This document shows, piece by piece, positions 34,525-42,604 of a DNA stretch of 43,127 nucleotides; the stretch's first letter is position 1; every line of letters begins with the position of its first letter. The stretch covers positions 1 through 43,127 of the forward strand of contig JAIUMM010000012.1 in assembly GCA_022565615.1 (NCBI GenBank), in the 5' to 3' direction. Made by a program: the position numbers and the translations under genes. This DNA comes from Nanobdellota archaeon. GTDB taxonomy: Archaea > Nanobdellota > Nanobdellia > Woesearchaeales > UBA583. The notes beneath the pieces are model-generated. The model searched no databases. It was given only the letters and a program-made list of their open reading frames with translations, and was not told the DNA's origin.

Positions 34525-35964
34525 ATGGAATATGAGCAACTTCGTGATTATTATTTAAGAGATGATATTCAAGAGAGAATTCTTCACTTTTCTAAAAATA
34601 GAGAAGTTGCTCTAAGATACACTGATGTATTTGGAAAACGACCATTTGTTATTGAAAACAAGTTTGATATGCTTCAAATTAGAAAAAAATTACCAACATC
34701 ATTTCACATATCAGAAGAGAGATGGCTCAATGCCCATTTACTTGGAACAGAAAAAAATCAAGAAGAGAGAAACCAAAATAGAATTGGTTGGGATTTAATT
34801 TTAGATTTAGATGGAGTAAGTTATGAATATGCTCAAATAGCTGGAGATATTATTATTAAGTTCTTAAAAAATATTGGAATTAAAAATTTAAGTGTAAAGT
34901 TTTCAGGAAATAAAGGATTTCACATAGCAATTCCTTATGAGAGTTTTATCACAACAGATGTTCCAGATAAATTTGGAAAATACCATCCTATGAGTTCATT
35001 ATTTCCTGAACTTGCTCAATATATGGCTTTATATATTACTGAGCAAATTAAAAGTGAACTCTCACTTGCTCTTATTAACCACGCAGGTTCAATTGATAAA
35101 CTTAGTGAATTATGGAATATTGCTCTTGAAGATTTAGTAAATGATGATAAAGATGCACACCATTTAAATTTCTTAAAACTCATTGAAATTGATACAATTT
35201 TAATTACATCAAGACATTTATTTAGAATGCCTTATTCACTACACGAAAAAAGTGGACTAGCATCAATTCCAATTGATCCTGATAAATTTTTAGAGTTTGA
35301 TAAATTTGAAGATGCAAAACCTCAAAATGTTTCTCCAAAATTATATAGTGAGTTTGAATTTTTAAATTATAACTCTAAATATGGTAAAGATGGAAGAGAA
35401 TTACAAATTAAAGCAATTGAATATTTTACTCAAGAAATTGATTTTTCAAATATGACTAAACAATTAGAAGAGAAGAGAAGAATTGATTACAATTCAAAAC
35501 TTGGGAAAACTACATTACTAAGTGATGCATTTGGAGAAGTATTTGAAATTGATGAAGAAGTGAGTTTTGAAGATTTTTCTCCTGTAATTAAAGAGATTTT
35601 ACAAATGGACTTTGAAGATGGTAAAAAAAGAGCATTATTTGTACTACTCACATTTTTATATTCAATTAAATGGAGTGAAGAATTAATTAAAGATGAAGTT
35701 CAAAAGTGGAATTCAAGACAAACTTTACCTCTAAAAGAGCAATATATTCAAGCTCAACTACATTGGTTCTCAAATCAAAACTCAACAATTTCTCCTCCTA
35801 ATTATTCAAATGAAAATTATTATAAAAATATTGGAGTAAACTCAGATGTAATAGAAGAAGATATATTTCATTTCAAAAATAAACGGGTTAAAAATCCTCT
35901 TCATTATGTGTATTTACTACTAAAAACAAAACCACAAGATAAAAACAAAAAAAAGAAAAATTAA
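34525..35964 (+). CDS. priS: DNA primase, PriS-type with PriL-like tail lacking cysteines
   Basis: 479 aa. Archaeal-eukaryotic primase catalytic residues are present: WDLILDLDG (D94, D96), KFSGNKGFHIAIPYE (H133), TSRHLFRMPYSLHEKSGL (224-244). Residues 285-460 continue past the usual PriS end with SPVIKEIL, KKRALFVLLTFLYSIKWSEELI and PPNY..YYKNIGVN, ending in VKNPLHYV. This resembles the primase C-terminal domain that binds an Fe-S or zinc cluster, but each place where I expect a cysteine has another residue, and the whole protein contains no cysteine at all. The start follows a TATA-like TTTTTAAAC 22-30 bases upstream. It would make replication primers. Confidence 0.85.
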   Translation: MEYEQLRDYYLRDDIQERILHFSKNREVALRYTDVFGKRPFVIENKFDMLQIRKKLPTSFHISEERWLNAHLLGTEKNQEERNQNRIGWDLILDLDGVSYEYAQIAGDIIIKFLKNIGIKNLSVKFSGNKGFHIAIPYESFITTDVPDKFGKYHPMSSLFPELAQYMALYITEQIKSELSLALINHAGSIDKLSELWNIALEDLVNDDKDAHHLNFLKLIEIDTILITSRHLFRMPYSLHEKSGLASIPIDPDKFLEFDKFEDAKPQNVSPKLYSEFEFLNYNSKYGKDGRELQIKAIEYFTQEIDFSNMTKQLEEKRRIDYNSKLGKTTLLSDAFGEVFEIDEEVSFEDFSPVIKEILQMDFEDGKKRALFVLLTFLYSIKWSEELIKDEVQKWNSRQTLPLKEQYIQAQLHWFSNQNSTISPPNYSNENYYKNIGVNSDVIEEDIFHFKNKRVKNPLHYVYLLLKTKPQDKNKKKKN

Positions 35965-35968
35965 AAAA

Positions 35969-36619
35969 TTATTTATAATTTGCAACTGAGAAAAAAGAAT
36001 CAAAACTATAACCCTTCTCACTTAAAAACATCTCTAAAGCATCTTGATGAGGTGCATATTCTGCACTCATTACTACATCTAAGCCTCTTGAATTTGGAAT
36101 AGAAAATGATTGAGTTAAAGGCAAATCAAATGTTTTTCTTCTATTTCTTTGTTTTAAAAATTGATCATTTTGAGATGAATTATAAGTACTAAGATTAACT
36201 ACATTCTCTAAATTAGAAGGAGATTGAAGTTGAGATTTATCAAGTTCTTTTCTAAAATTTCTTCTACTATTAATTTGGGTATTTCTATGAGGGTTTAAAC
36301 AATAATCTTTAACATCTTCAACATCGTGCATTACAAAACCTAAGATATTATCCATTTGCATAACATCAACAAATCTTTTTGATAAAATAATTCCTAAAAT
36401 AGGATGTTTTGGTCTATGTGATGCTTTTTCAAATCCACTTAGAGTTGTAATATATATAAAATCCCTAAATTGTGGTTGAAGAGAGATTTTTGAAATATTA
36501 AATGAATCTTCTTCCACATAATCAATGTTTTCCCACAATCCTCCATTCTCTGTTTTTAAACTAATTGAACGTTGATGCTCATGAGGTAAAAAATAAAGTT
36601 TTGAAGTAATTTGTGACAT
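35969..36619 (-). CDS. Paralog A of an unknown three-member family
   Basis: 216 aa, cytosolic, no known family. It shares a layout with the products at 36658-37350 and 39787-40410: a central FRDFIYITTLSGFEKASHR, HPILGIILS, then FVMHDVEDVKDY, and at the end ALEMFLSEKGYSFDSFFSVANY. The centre between these motifs varies in length; here a Gln/Asn/Arg-rich stretch (118-165) sits there. Function unknown. It converges on the primase gene with 4 bases between them. A TATA-like TATTTAAAT lies about 28 bases before the ATG. Confidence 0.65.
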   Translation of the reverse strand: MSQITSKLYFLPHEHQRSISLKTENGGLWENIDYVEEDSFNISKISLQPQFRDFIYITTLSGFEKASHRPKHPILGIILSKRFVDVMQMDNILGFVMHDVEDVKDYCLNPHRNTQINSRRNFRKELDKSQLQSPSNLENVVNLSTYNSSQNDQFLKQRNRRKTFDLPLTQSFSIPNSRGLDVVMSAEYAPHQDALEMFLSEKGYSFDSFFSVANYK

Positions 36620-36657
36620 TATTAAATAATATTGTAATTTACAATTTAAATACTTTA

Positions 36658-37350
36658 TTATTTGCCTCTTAAGTATTCATCCATTGTCAAATTTCCAAAA
36701 AATCTATGGGGTGGCTCATCTAACATTCCTCTTTTGTGATATTTTGAGTCATTAGCATACATAAAAAAATCAGGATTATATCCAATTTCTCGTGACAAAT
36801 AATGACCTACTTCTTGAAAATTCAATCTCTTATCACCCATAGGAATAATTAGACCCATCTTATTACCAGAATAAAATGTTTGATATGAATTAAAATCTAA
36901 GTCTTTTAATCTATTTCCAATAGAAATTGGACTAAATGAATCAATTTCTTCAAGTAATTCACTTGCTAACTCTTGAGGATTTTCCAGTTTTTTTGCTTTA
37001 CCATTTTCGTCTAACCATAAATCATAGTCATCCACATCTTCTTCTGAATGAAGAACTACTGCTTGCAAAGGAATATGCTCATCAAAGTCAATAATTCTTC
37101 TCTCAATTCCTCCATAGTTATCTGGAACTATTAATCCAAATGTAGGATTGGTGAATTTTTGGAACTTACTTAAAAATCCGTTAGGAGTTGTAAGATAAAC
37201 AGATTCTCTAAATGGTTCAATTAGATACGTATCATCAACAGAACTTCCTCCTACAATTCCTCTTCTCCCTTCTTTACAACATAATGTGTTCAAATAAATT
37301 GGAGCAATTATAGGATTTTTAACTCCAAGAGATACTATTTTTTCACTCAT
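36658..37350 (-). CDS. Paralog B of an unknown three-member family
   Basis: 230 aa, cytosolic, no known family. Shared motifs: FRESVYLTTPNGFLSKFQK, NPTFGLIVP, AVVLHSEEDVDDYDLW, and the end NFQEVGHYLSREIGYNPDFFMY. It has a longer C-terminal tail than paralogs A and C. Its own TATA box (TTTATAAAT, about 24 bases before the ATG) suggests that it is expressed on its own and not only by read-through. It lies directly downstream of the PGK-PfkB fusion. Confidence 0.65.
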   Translation of the reverse strand: MSEKIVSLGVKNPIIAPIYLNTLCCKEGRRGIVGGSSVDDTYLIEPFRESVYLTTPNGFLSKFQKFTNPTFGLIVPDNYGGIERRIIDFDEHIPLQAVVLHSEEDVDDYDLWLDENGKAKKLENPQELASELLEEIDSFSPISIGNRLKDLDFNSYQTFYSGNKMGLIIPMGDKRLNFQEVGHYLSREIGYNPDFFMYANDSKYHKRGMLDEPPHRFFGNLTMDEYLRGK

Positions 37351-37404
37351 ACTTCAAAGTTATATTACACTATTTATAAAGACTACTATTTAGTAATAAA
37401 AAAA

Positions 37405-39723
37405 TTACGCTCTTTTTATCTTAGTGAGTTCATTAAATGTTAATAATCCATTTTGTGTTCCATTTTTAGTAATTAACGCTGATGCATTCCATGACGCATA
37501 TTGAAGAGCTGCTTTAATTCCATATCTTTTAGCATAAAAATAAAAAAATGTACCTGCAAAACAATCTCCAGCCCCTGTGGTATCAACAACTGCTCTTGGC
37601 TCTTTTGATTTTTGATAATATTCTTCTTCACCATTATATGCATATGAACCATTAGAACCATCTGTTATTACAATTAATTTTGCTCCTTTTGAATACATAC
37701 TTCTCAAACAAGATGAGATATCTCTATCGCCTGTGAGTTCTTTTGCCTCATCAAAATTAAAAATAATTATATCACACAAAGAAATTAATTTATCTAAATT
37801 TCTCTTCTCCTCTTTAATTAAATACATTGAAGGATTATAACAAATTAGTGCATTTTTATTAGTTCGCTTCAATTTTCTTGCAAATTTAATTTGAGTTTGC
37901 ATAGACTTTCCATTTAAAGCTGTAAAATAAAAATTATTACTTGAAATAATTGAATTATCAAAATCTTCAAACTCTAAAAAATCATTTTGTCCTCTAAATG
38001 TAAAAATGACTCTATCACCATCTTTTGTTTGCATTAAAATAGATTTAGCAACTTGTTTTTTAGTCTCTTTTGAAGGAATTAAGCCAATTTTATTATTTTT
38101 TAACGTTTTTTCTAAAATTTCTTTAAACTCATTTGAAATTTTTCCCAAATATCCTACTTTTGAGTGTAATTTAGTAAGAGCAATTGATACATTTACTCCA
38201 CCTCCTCCATTTGAAATTTTAAACCCCTCTTTAATCTTAATCTTCTCACCCATCTCAATTTGAGAAAATTTTTCAGGTACATCTACTTTAATATCAAGTG
38301 TATTTGAACCCAAAGATACAAAATCATAATATTTTTTTTGAGATTTAACATCAACATCTACATTATCATCACTTTTACTACTTCGAGTTATATTTTTATA
38401 ATTTAGTTTTAATAATTCAAATCCTTCAATCTTTTTCTTTTGAATAATATGAAATATAACATTTCCTCCAAAAGATACATAATTAAATTTCTTTAAAATA
38501 TTAAACATTTTAGCAGCTGCAATTGTATGCCCACCTAATAAAAATTTTTGCTTTTTTAATTTTGAAATTATTTGAAGTAATTCTTTTGAACCTTTCTCAA
38601 ACTCTTTTAATTCAAATCTCCCCATTACTCCTTTTACTACAATAACTTTACTTTTAATTAAATAATTTTCAAATTCATTAATTGTTTTCATTCCAATATC
38701 AGAAATTTCCTCTTTTAATACCAATTCTTGAAACTCTTCATTTTCTTTTAAATCTTCAATAGAAATTTCAACACGCTTATCCTTACTAGAATATACACAA
38801 ACATCTTTAGGAATTACAAATTTAGATTCATACTTTCCAAATAAAGTTCTAAATAGTTTAATATCATTTCCATCTAAATTAGAATTATATATGTCAATTT
38901 TGCCCAATAAATCATCATTATTTTCTTCAATATTACTAAAATATTGAGATTTTTTACCTAATGGAACTCCTTTAATATAAAGTGCTAGTTCTCCAATTAA
39001 ACCTGCTAATAGTATTTTTTGAACTAAATTCTCCTCCAATAGATAAGAAATATGTTCAATTTGCTCTTTTAATTTAACTCCTCCAAACACATATACAACT
39101 TGATTTTTTTGGTTTTTATTACTTAAATTACTTAATGAATTACTAGATGATGTATTAGTTGAATTAAATAAAAACTTCAATTTTTCTAAATGAAGAATTT
39201 CTCGCTCAAGTGACCTTCCAACAATAATTGGAATTTGAATCTTCTCAAGTAAGTCTGTTGAGATAGAAATATCTAATTTATTTGACATTTCACTAAATGA
39301 ATCAATAATATATAGTTGAGCTAATTTAATTGCTTCTACTAATTCTTTTGAATCAAACAAATTAATATTTTCACATAATAATACTTGAGCTGGTTTTAAT
39401 TTTGAAATTTTTGTAGAAAATAAATTTGAAGAAGAAGTTTGAGAAATTGACTTTGAAAATAAAATTTTAGAACTAATTTCTTGTTCAATAAGTTTTAAAT
39501 GATAATCTTGTAAAGATTTCTTCTCAAAATTATACAAATTTTGTTTAATTAAAATAACTACTTTTGCTTTTTTTTGAACAAGCTCTCTAATTGTCTTACA
39601 GGTTCTTTGAAATTTTTCACTATATGAAACTCTTCCATTTACAAGTAAAGAATCTAAATCAACTCTTAAAAATACTACTTTATTTGTTACATCAAAATTA
39701 TCAAGTGTAAAATATTCAAACAT
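37405..39723 (-). CDS. Fusion of a degenerate phosphoglycerate kinase and a PfkB sugar kinase
   Basis: 772 aa. Residues 1-440 are phosphoglycerate kinase by order of motifs: VVFLRVDLDS, LLCENINLF, GGVKLKE (215-221), ISDIGMKTI, KGVMGRFELKEFEKGS (364-379), LLGGHT and VSFGGN. The basic residues that bind 3-phosphoglycerate seem lost: LIKQNLY stands for AHQGRP, ENINLF for ENVRF and DSFSEMSNK for the DAF-AHR motif. Residues 441-464 form a polar linker. Residues 465-772 are a PfkB/ribokinase: FVSLGSNTLDI, GGGGVNVSIALTKL and the catalytic VVDTTGAGDCFAGT (D720). One protein thus joins a glycolytic-fold half to an active sugar or nucleoside kinase. No frame break is seen. Confidence 0.88.
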   Translation of the reverse strand: MFEYFTLDNFDVTNKVVFLRVDLDSLLVNGRVSYSEKFQRTCKTIRELVQKKAKVVILIKQNLYNFEKKSLQDYHLKLIEQEISSKILFSKSISQTSSSNLFSTKISKLKPAQVLLCENINLFDSKELVEAIKLAQLYIIDSFSEMSNKLDISISTDLLEKIQIPIIVGRSLEREILHLEKLKFLFNSTNTSSSNSLSNLSNKNQKNQVVYVFGGVKLKEQIEHISYLLEENLVQKILLAGLIGELALYIKGVPLGKKSQYFSNIEENNDDLLGKIDIYNSNLDGNDIKLFRTLFGKYESKFVIPKDVCVYSSKDKRVEISIEDLKENEEFQELVLKEEISDIGMKTINEFENYLIKSKVIVVKGVMGRFELKEFEKGSKELLQIISKLKKQKFLLGGHTIAAAKMFNILKKFNYVSFGGNVIFHIIQKKKIEGFELLKLNYKNITRSSKSDDNVDVDVKSQKKYYDFVSLGSNTLDIKVDVPEKFSQIEMGEKIKIKEGFKISNGGGGVNVSIALTKLHSKVGYLGKISNEFKEILEKTLKNNKIGLIPSKETKKQVAKSILMQTKDGDRVIFTFRGQNDFLEFEDFDNSIISSNNFYFTALNGKSMQTQIKFARKLKRTNKNALICYNPSMYLIKEEKRNLDKLISLCDIIIFNFDEAKELTGDRDISSCLRSMYSKGAKLIVITDGSNGSYAYNGEEEYYQKSKEPRAVVDTTGAGDCFAGTFFYFYAKRYGIKAALQYASWNASALITKNGTQNGLLTFNELTKIKRA

Positions 39724-39786
39724 AGATTTAAATCCAAATTTGATATATTAAAACTTTGTTTATAAGTTAAGTAGTGATACTACTTA

Positions 39787-40410
39787 TCAACTAAAAAAAT
39801 AACCTCTTTTAATTCCCATGTCTTCAAGATAATTTGAAAATTCTCTTTGATTTTGAATTGATTTTGCACCAAATACTGCAATTCCTTTATTTATTTGATT
39901 TTTTTGAGGTATAAAAAAAGCACCATCTATAGATGAATACGAATGTTGTATTAATCCTCTATTTCGTAATTCAAAAGTACGTTCAAATTCAGTTCTTTCT
40001 ACTTCATGTAAAATAAAAAATTCAATGGGACTTAAATTCTCAAACGAATTTGAAACAGTTGAAAATAAAAAACCAATTAAAGGTTCTCTACATTTATGAG
40101 AAAATCTTTTAAAATCTCTAATACTTGATATATAGACGTTATCCTCATATAATAACTGAACTGGAGTTTCATAAGGATTTATTTGAGAACAATAATTTAA
40201 CTCTTCGTTTTGAGCAAATAGTCCTACATCATTTATCCATAATCCACTTGTTAAATGCACATCTTTTTGAAGTTGAGTAGAAAGACTAACTAATTTAACT
40301 ACATTATCACCACAGTTCTGATTTTGAGAATTTTCTCTTTTAAGTAAAGGAGAAATTTGAGAAATTTTTTTATGTGTTGAAGAAGAAAAAGGAAGTACAT
40401 TAGAAGACAT
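39787..40410 (-). CDS. Paralog C of an unknown three-member family
   Basis: 207 aa, cytosolic, no known family. A Ser/Gln/Asn-rich N-terminus (1-60) is followed by the shared core: YEDNVYISSIRDFKRFSHK, EPLIGFLFS, FFILHEVERTEF and the end REFSNYLEDMGIKRGYFF. It is the most diverged of the three. It is transcribed in the same direction as the PGK-PfkB fusion, which starts 63 bases after its stop. Confidence 0.62.
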   Translation of the reverse strand: MSSNVLPFSSSTHKKISQISPLLKRENSQNQNCGDNVVKLVSLSTQLQKDVHLTSGLWINDVGLFAQNEELNYCSQINPYETPVQLLYEDNVYISSIRDFKRFSHKCREPLIGFLFSTVSNSFENLSPIEFFILHEVERTEFERTFELRNRGLIQHSYSSIDGAFFIPQKNQINKGIAVFGAKSIQNQREFSNYLEDMGIKRGYFFS

Positions 40411-40511
40411 TTAATTAATTATAGAATTTTATATTTATTAATGTTTTGATTTTAAAGAAAATTTAATTAGATATAACCCAAATTTATATAAGAATAATAG
40501 ATTTAAAATAA

Positions 40512-40868
40512 TTATAAATCTCTTGCACCAATAGTTTTTCTACCATTAGCATCTGCTCTTGCAGCTGATTGTGAAACCATTGCAATTACTACTTCATTTA
40601 AAGCTGCTGCAAAATCTCCTGAAACATTTAATTCTTCAACTAATGCTTTAACTTTTGATTTTGAAACTAACATCTCTTGAGCGGAAACATTTCCTACAAA
40701 CACATCTCTTGCTTGAACAGTTTTTCTACCATTAGCCTGAGCTCTAGAAGTTGCTTTAGTAACTTCTTCAACAACTGCTGCGTTTAGTGCTTCTGCAAAG
40801 TCTGAACCAACGTTACATCCGTTAGCAACTTCTTTTAATTTTGATTTTACAATAACCATTTCTGCCAT
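40512..40868 (-). CDS. Tandem histone doublet with short third helices
   Basis: 118 aa made of two similar histone-fold units: residues about 4-55 (VKSKLKEVANG, DFAEALNAAV, RAQANGRKTVQARDV) and 67-118 (VSKSKVKALVEE, DFAAALNEVV, RADANGRKTIGARDL). Each ends at or just after the NGRKT-ARD turn, so the usual third helix is mostly missing, most clearly in the second unit. Two fused folds would form a pseudo-dimer by themselves. This resembles the alpha3-truncated histones found in some bacteria and DPANN archaea and not HMf-type histones. It probably binds DNA and compacts the chromosome. A palindrome lies in its leader. Confidence 0.85.
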   Translation of the reverse strand: MAEMVIVKSKLKEVANGCNVGSDFAEALNAAVVEEVTKATSRAQANGRKTVQARDVFVGNVSAQEMLVSKSKVKALVEELNVSGDFAAALNEVVIAMVSQSAARADANGRKTIGARDL

Positions 40869-40879
40869 TTTTTAATGTG

Positions 40880-40894
40880 TTAGGTTTTACCTAA
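40880..40894 (-). promoter_or_regulatory. Palindrome in the histone leader
   Basis: TTAGGT, spacer, ACCTAA lies 12 bases before the histone ATG. The TATA box GATTTATAAAT (about 40919-40928) puts the transcription start near 40895, so the palindrome is at the very 5' end of the mRNA. It may be an operator or a small hairpin that hides the AGGT ribosome site. Confidence 0.45.
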
Positions 40895-41047
40895 TATATT
40901 TGTTATTAAATTCATTATTTATAAATCTTTTGTGAATTTAGAGTAGAATTACGTCTAGTACTCATTTTTTATTAATATAGAGTGTAGTTTATTAAAGTAG
41001 TTAATTTTAAGAAATTTATAAATCTAAGAGAATTAATTTTCAAAAAT

Positions 41048-41203
41048 GCAAGGCTAGCTACCCGCTTTTCTTTGTCCTTTGCAATGATCTCCTAGCACCC
41101 AATATAACACTTAGTGCTGCTCCAATCACGGTCTGACACGGTTCGTATTATACTAAGCCAAGAAGGTTACAACATCTACCTCCAAAAAACGGACTAGCCT
41201 TAC
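41048..41203 (-). ncRNA. SRP RNA (7S), short form without clear Alu domain
   Basis: A GC-rich island on the minus strand. The helix 8 signature is plain: GUGUCAG, an 11-nt hairpin, then AGCAGCACUAAG. The ends form a perfect 10-bp helix (GUAAGGCUAG with CUAGCCUUGC, one G-U). Next, CCGUUUUUU pairs with AGAAAAGCGG (9 bp, two G-U), and UAGUAUAAUAC pairs with GUGUUAUAUUG (11 bp). A helix 6 candidate carries a GUAA loop, but a pairing of UCUUGGC with GCUAGGA competes. Total about 156 nt against about 300 in most archaea. The loop of helix 8 reads UGAU and not GNRA. A TATA box (TTTATAAA, 41226-41233) lies about 27 bases upstream. Confidence 0.85.
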
Positions 41204-41225
41204 AATTAATATAAATTATAAAGTA

Positions 41226-41233
41226 TTTATAAA
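41226..41233 (-). promoter_or_regulatory. TATA box of the SRP RNA gene
   Basis: TTTATAAA on the minus strand about 27 bases before the expected 5' end of the SRP RNA at 41203, correct for an archaeal promoter. Confidence 0.55.
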
Positions 41234-41351
41234 TTAAACTCCTTTTATTTAATAAAAAATAATCAATAAATCAGCCAAAATTATAATTATTAACTCTTTT
41301 AATTATAAAATAATAGATATGTTTTTAATTATAAACCTATTTTTATTTAAT

Positions 41352-41651
41352 ATGGTTGAACACGTATTTAATACTCACTCTTTTTTATTCACACTTCAAG
41401 ATGATAAAGTAAATACCTCTGGGTACATAATTGAATATTATTCCTCTCCTCAAGAAAAAGAAGAAATTATAATTAAAGATATTGAAATTACAATTTCAAG
41501 ACTCTCATTTAAAGTTGTAACTCTTGATAATAAAAAAATAACTCTTCAATATATGAGAGTTCTTAGAATTTTTAATGCAAACAAAGAATTAATTTGGGAT
41601 GATAGTGAAAAAGATTTATCAAATATTAAAATTATTAATGGTTATAATTAA
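41352..41651 (+). CDS. DUF504/MJ1316-like small RNA-end-binding protein (putative)
   Basis: 99 aa from the ATG at 41352, because the TATA-like AATTATAAAC at about 41327-41336 lies about 20 bases upstream; the ATG at 41319 overlaps that promoter. The pattern GYIIEYYSSPQEKEEIIIKDIE followed by beta strands and LQYMRVLRIFNANKELIWDD resembles the DUF504/MJ1316 domain, where IPYHRI--I-----VW is usual. MJ1316-type domains are linked to RNA with cyclic phosphate ends. The match is partial, since several conserved residues differ. The pilin-like gene follows. Confidence 0.6.
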   Translation: MVEHVFNTHSFLFTLQDDKVNTSGYIIEYYSSPQEKEEIIIKDIEITISRLSFKVVTLDNKKITLQYMRVLRIFNANKELIWDDSEKDLSNIKIINGYN

Positions 41652-41689
41652 AATAATAAAAATTAGTTTAATACAAAAATAAATGAAAA

Positions 41690-41890
41690 ATGATTAAAGA
41701 TATTCAAAAATATTTTAGACAAAAACACGGAGTTGAACTCTCTTTAACATTAATTGTAGAATTTATTATTGCAATAGTTGTTTTAATTGTATTAATAATA
41801 TTCTTCACTGGAGGATTTTCTGAAAATTGGACTTCATTTTTAGGAATTGGAGAAGGAGGAATTGAAAATGCTAGAGATTCCTTTGAATAA
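41690..41890 (+). CDS. Tiny single-helix membrane protein, pilin-like start
   Basis: 66 aa. A basic start (KYFRQKHG) is followed by VELSLTLIVEF and a long hydrophobic helix, then a short tail GGFSENWTSFLG. A charged Gly-containing turn, Glu and then a hydrophobic stretch fit a class III signal of type IV pilin-like proteins. The plan is shared with the 54-aa product at 14143-14307. Function unknown. Confidence 0.6.
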   Translation: MIKDIQKYFRQKHGVELSLTLIVEFIIAIVVLIVLIIFFTGGFSENWTSFLGIGEGGIENARDSFE

Positions 41891-41931
41891 ATTATTTTTT
41901 ATGAAGAATATTTAAATAAATTTAAAGTGAA

Positions 41932-42279
41932 TTACATTAATTGTAAATGTCCACAAATTTTATTTATTTTCTCCTCAGGAGCTGGCCCAATTGCACCACA
42001 GGTCATTGTTCCACTCTCAACTTGTGTTTTTCCCGCATCTCTTATTGTAAGAGCTGTTAAATCATCTTGCAGAGCTTTTTCAATTAATTCCTCTAACTCC
42101 TCTTGAGAGTTTACTTTAAGAGCCACTTTTTTCATACCACCTCTTTTCCAATTTAAAAGTAACTTTTTATTACTCTCTAACACTGCTTGAACAGAAGCAT
42201 GAGCTCCTTGAGCAATCATTTTACCCTTACCCATTTGTAAATCTGTTCTCATTAAAATTACTTGTTTTAATTCTGCCAT
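41932..42279 (-). CDS. pth2: Peptidyl-tRNA hydrolase, archaeal type
   Basis: 115 aa. Pth2 signatures: KQVILMRTDLQMGKGKMIAQGAHASV at the start, then VNSQEELEELI, IRDAGKTQVESGTMTCGAIGPAP. It frees tRNA from peptidyl-tRNA that has dropped off ribosomes. Length is exactly that of the family. The frameshifted toxin remnant ends 5 bases upstream, so pth2 may be transcribed from the toxin-antitoxin promoter or from a weak box of its own. Confidence 0.95.
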   Translation of the reverse strand: MAELKQVILMRTDLQMGKGKMIAQGAHASVQAVLESNKKLLLNWKRGGMKKVALKVNSQEELEELIEKALQDDLTALTIRDAGKTQVESGTMTCGAIGPAPEEKINKICGHLQLM

Positions 42280-42284
42280 TTTTT

Positions 42285-42604
42285 TTATCGCTTATATATT
42301 TTATTATGGTGTTCATAATCTTCAAAATATATTGTATTTGTAGTATCATCATAAAATAATATTACATATGATGTATTAACATGAACTCTTTTATATTTCT
42401 TTAATGAATATTTTAAATTTTTGTAATGATTTAAATCTTCACTTTTCAAAACTTTAATAATTTTTGTAAAAACATTAATGCTTCTTTTCCTTTAAGTTTA
42501 AGAATTTTCTTCTCAAATTTAGCTTCAAATTGAAAATTTCTTAAATGAGAACTTTCAACATCAGTTTCTAAAATTGCAAAAATTATTTCTTTTAGTTTAT
42601 TTTT
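42285..42604 (-). pseudogene. RelE/ParE-type toxin gene, frameshifted
   Basis: Two frames together give a RelE-like toxin. The first runs from about 42604 with FEAKFEKKILKLKGKEAL and stops at TGA 42446-42448. After a one-base shift at about 42473-42478 the other frame continues with FTKIIKVLKSEDLNHYKNL, KRVHVNTSYVILFYDD and FEDYEHHNKIYKR to TAA at 42285. A single lost base in an A-rich run (AAT to AT) restores it. There is also no ATG at the start of the first frame. It directly overlaps the end of an intact antitoxin-like gene. A sequencing error or programmed shift cannot be excluded. Confidence 0.65.
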
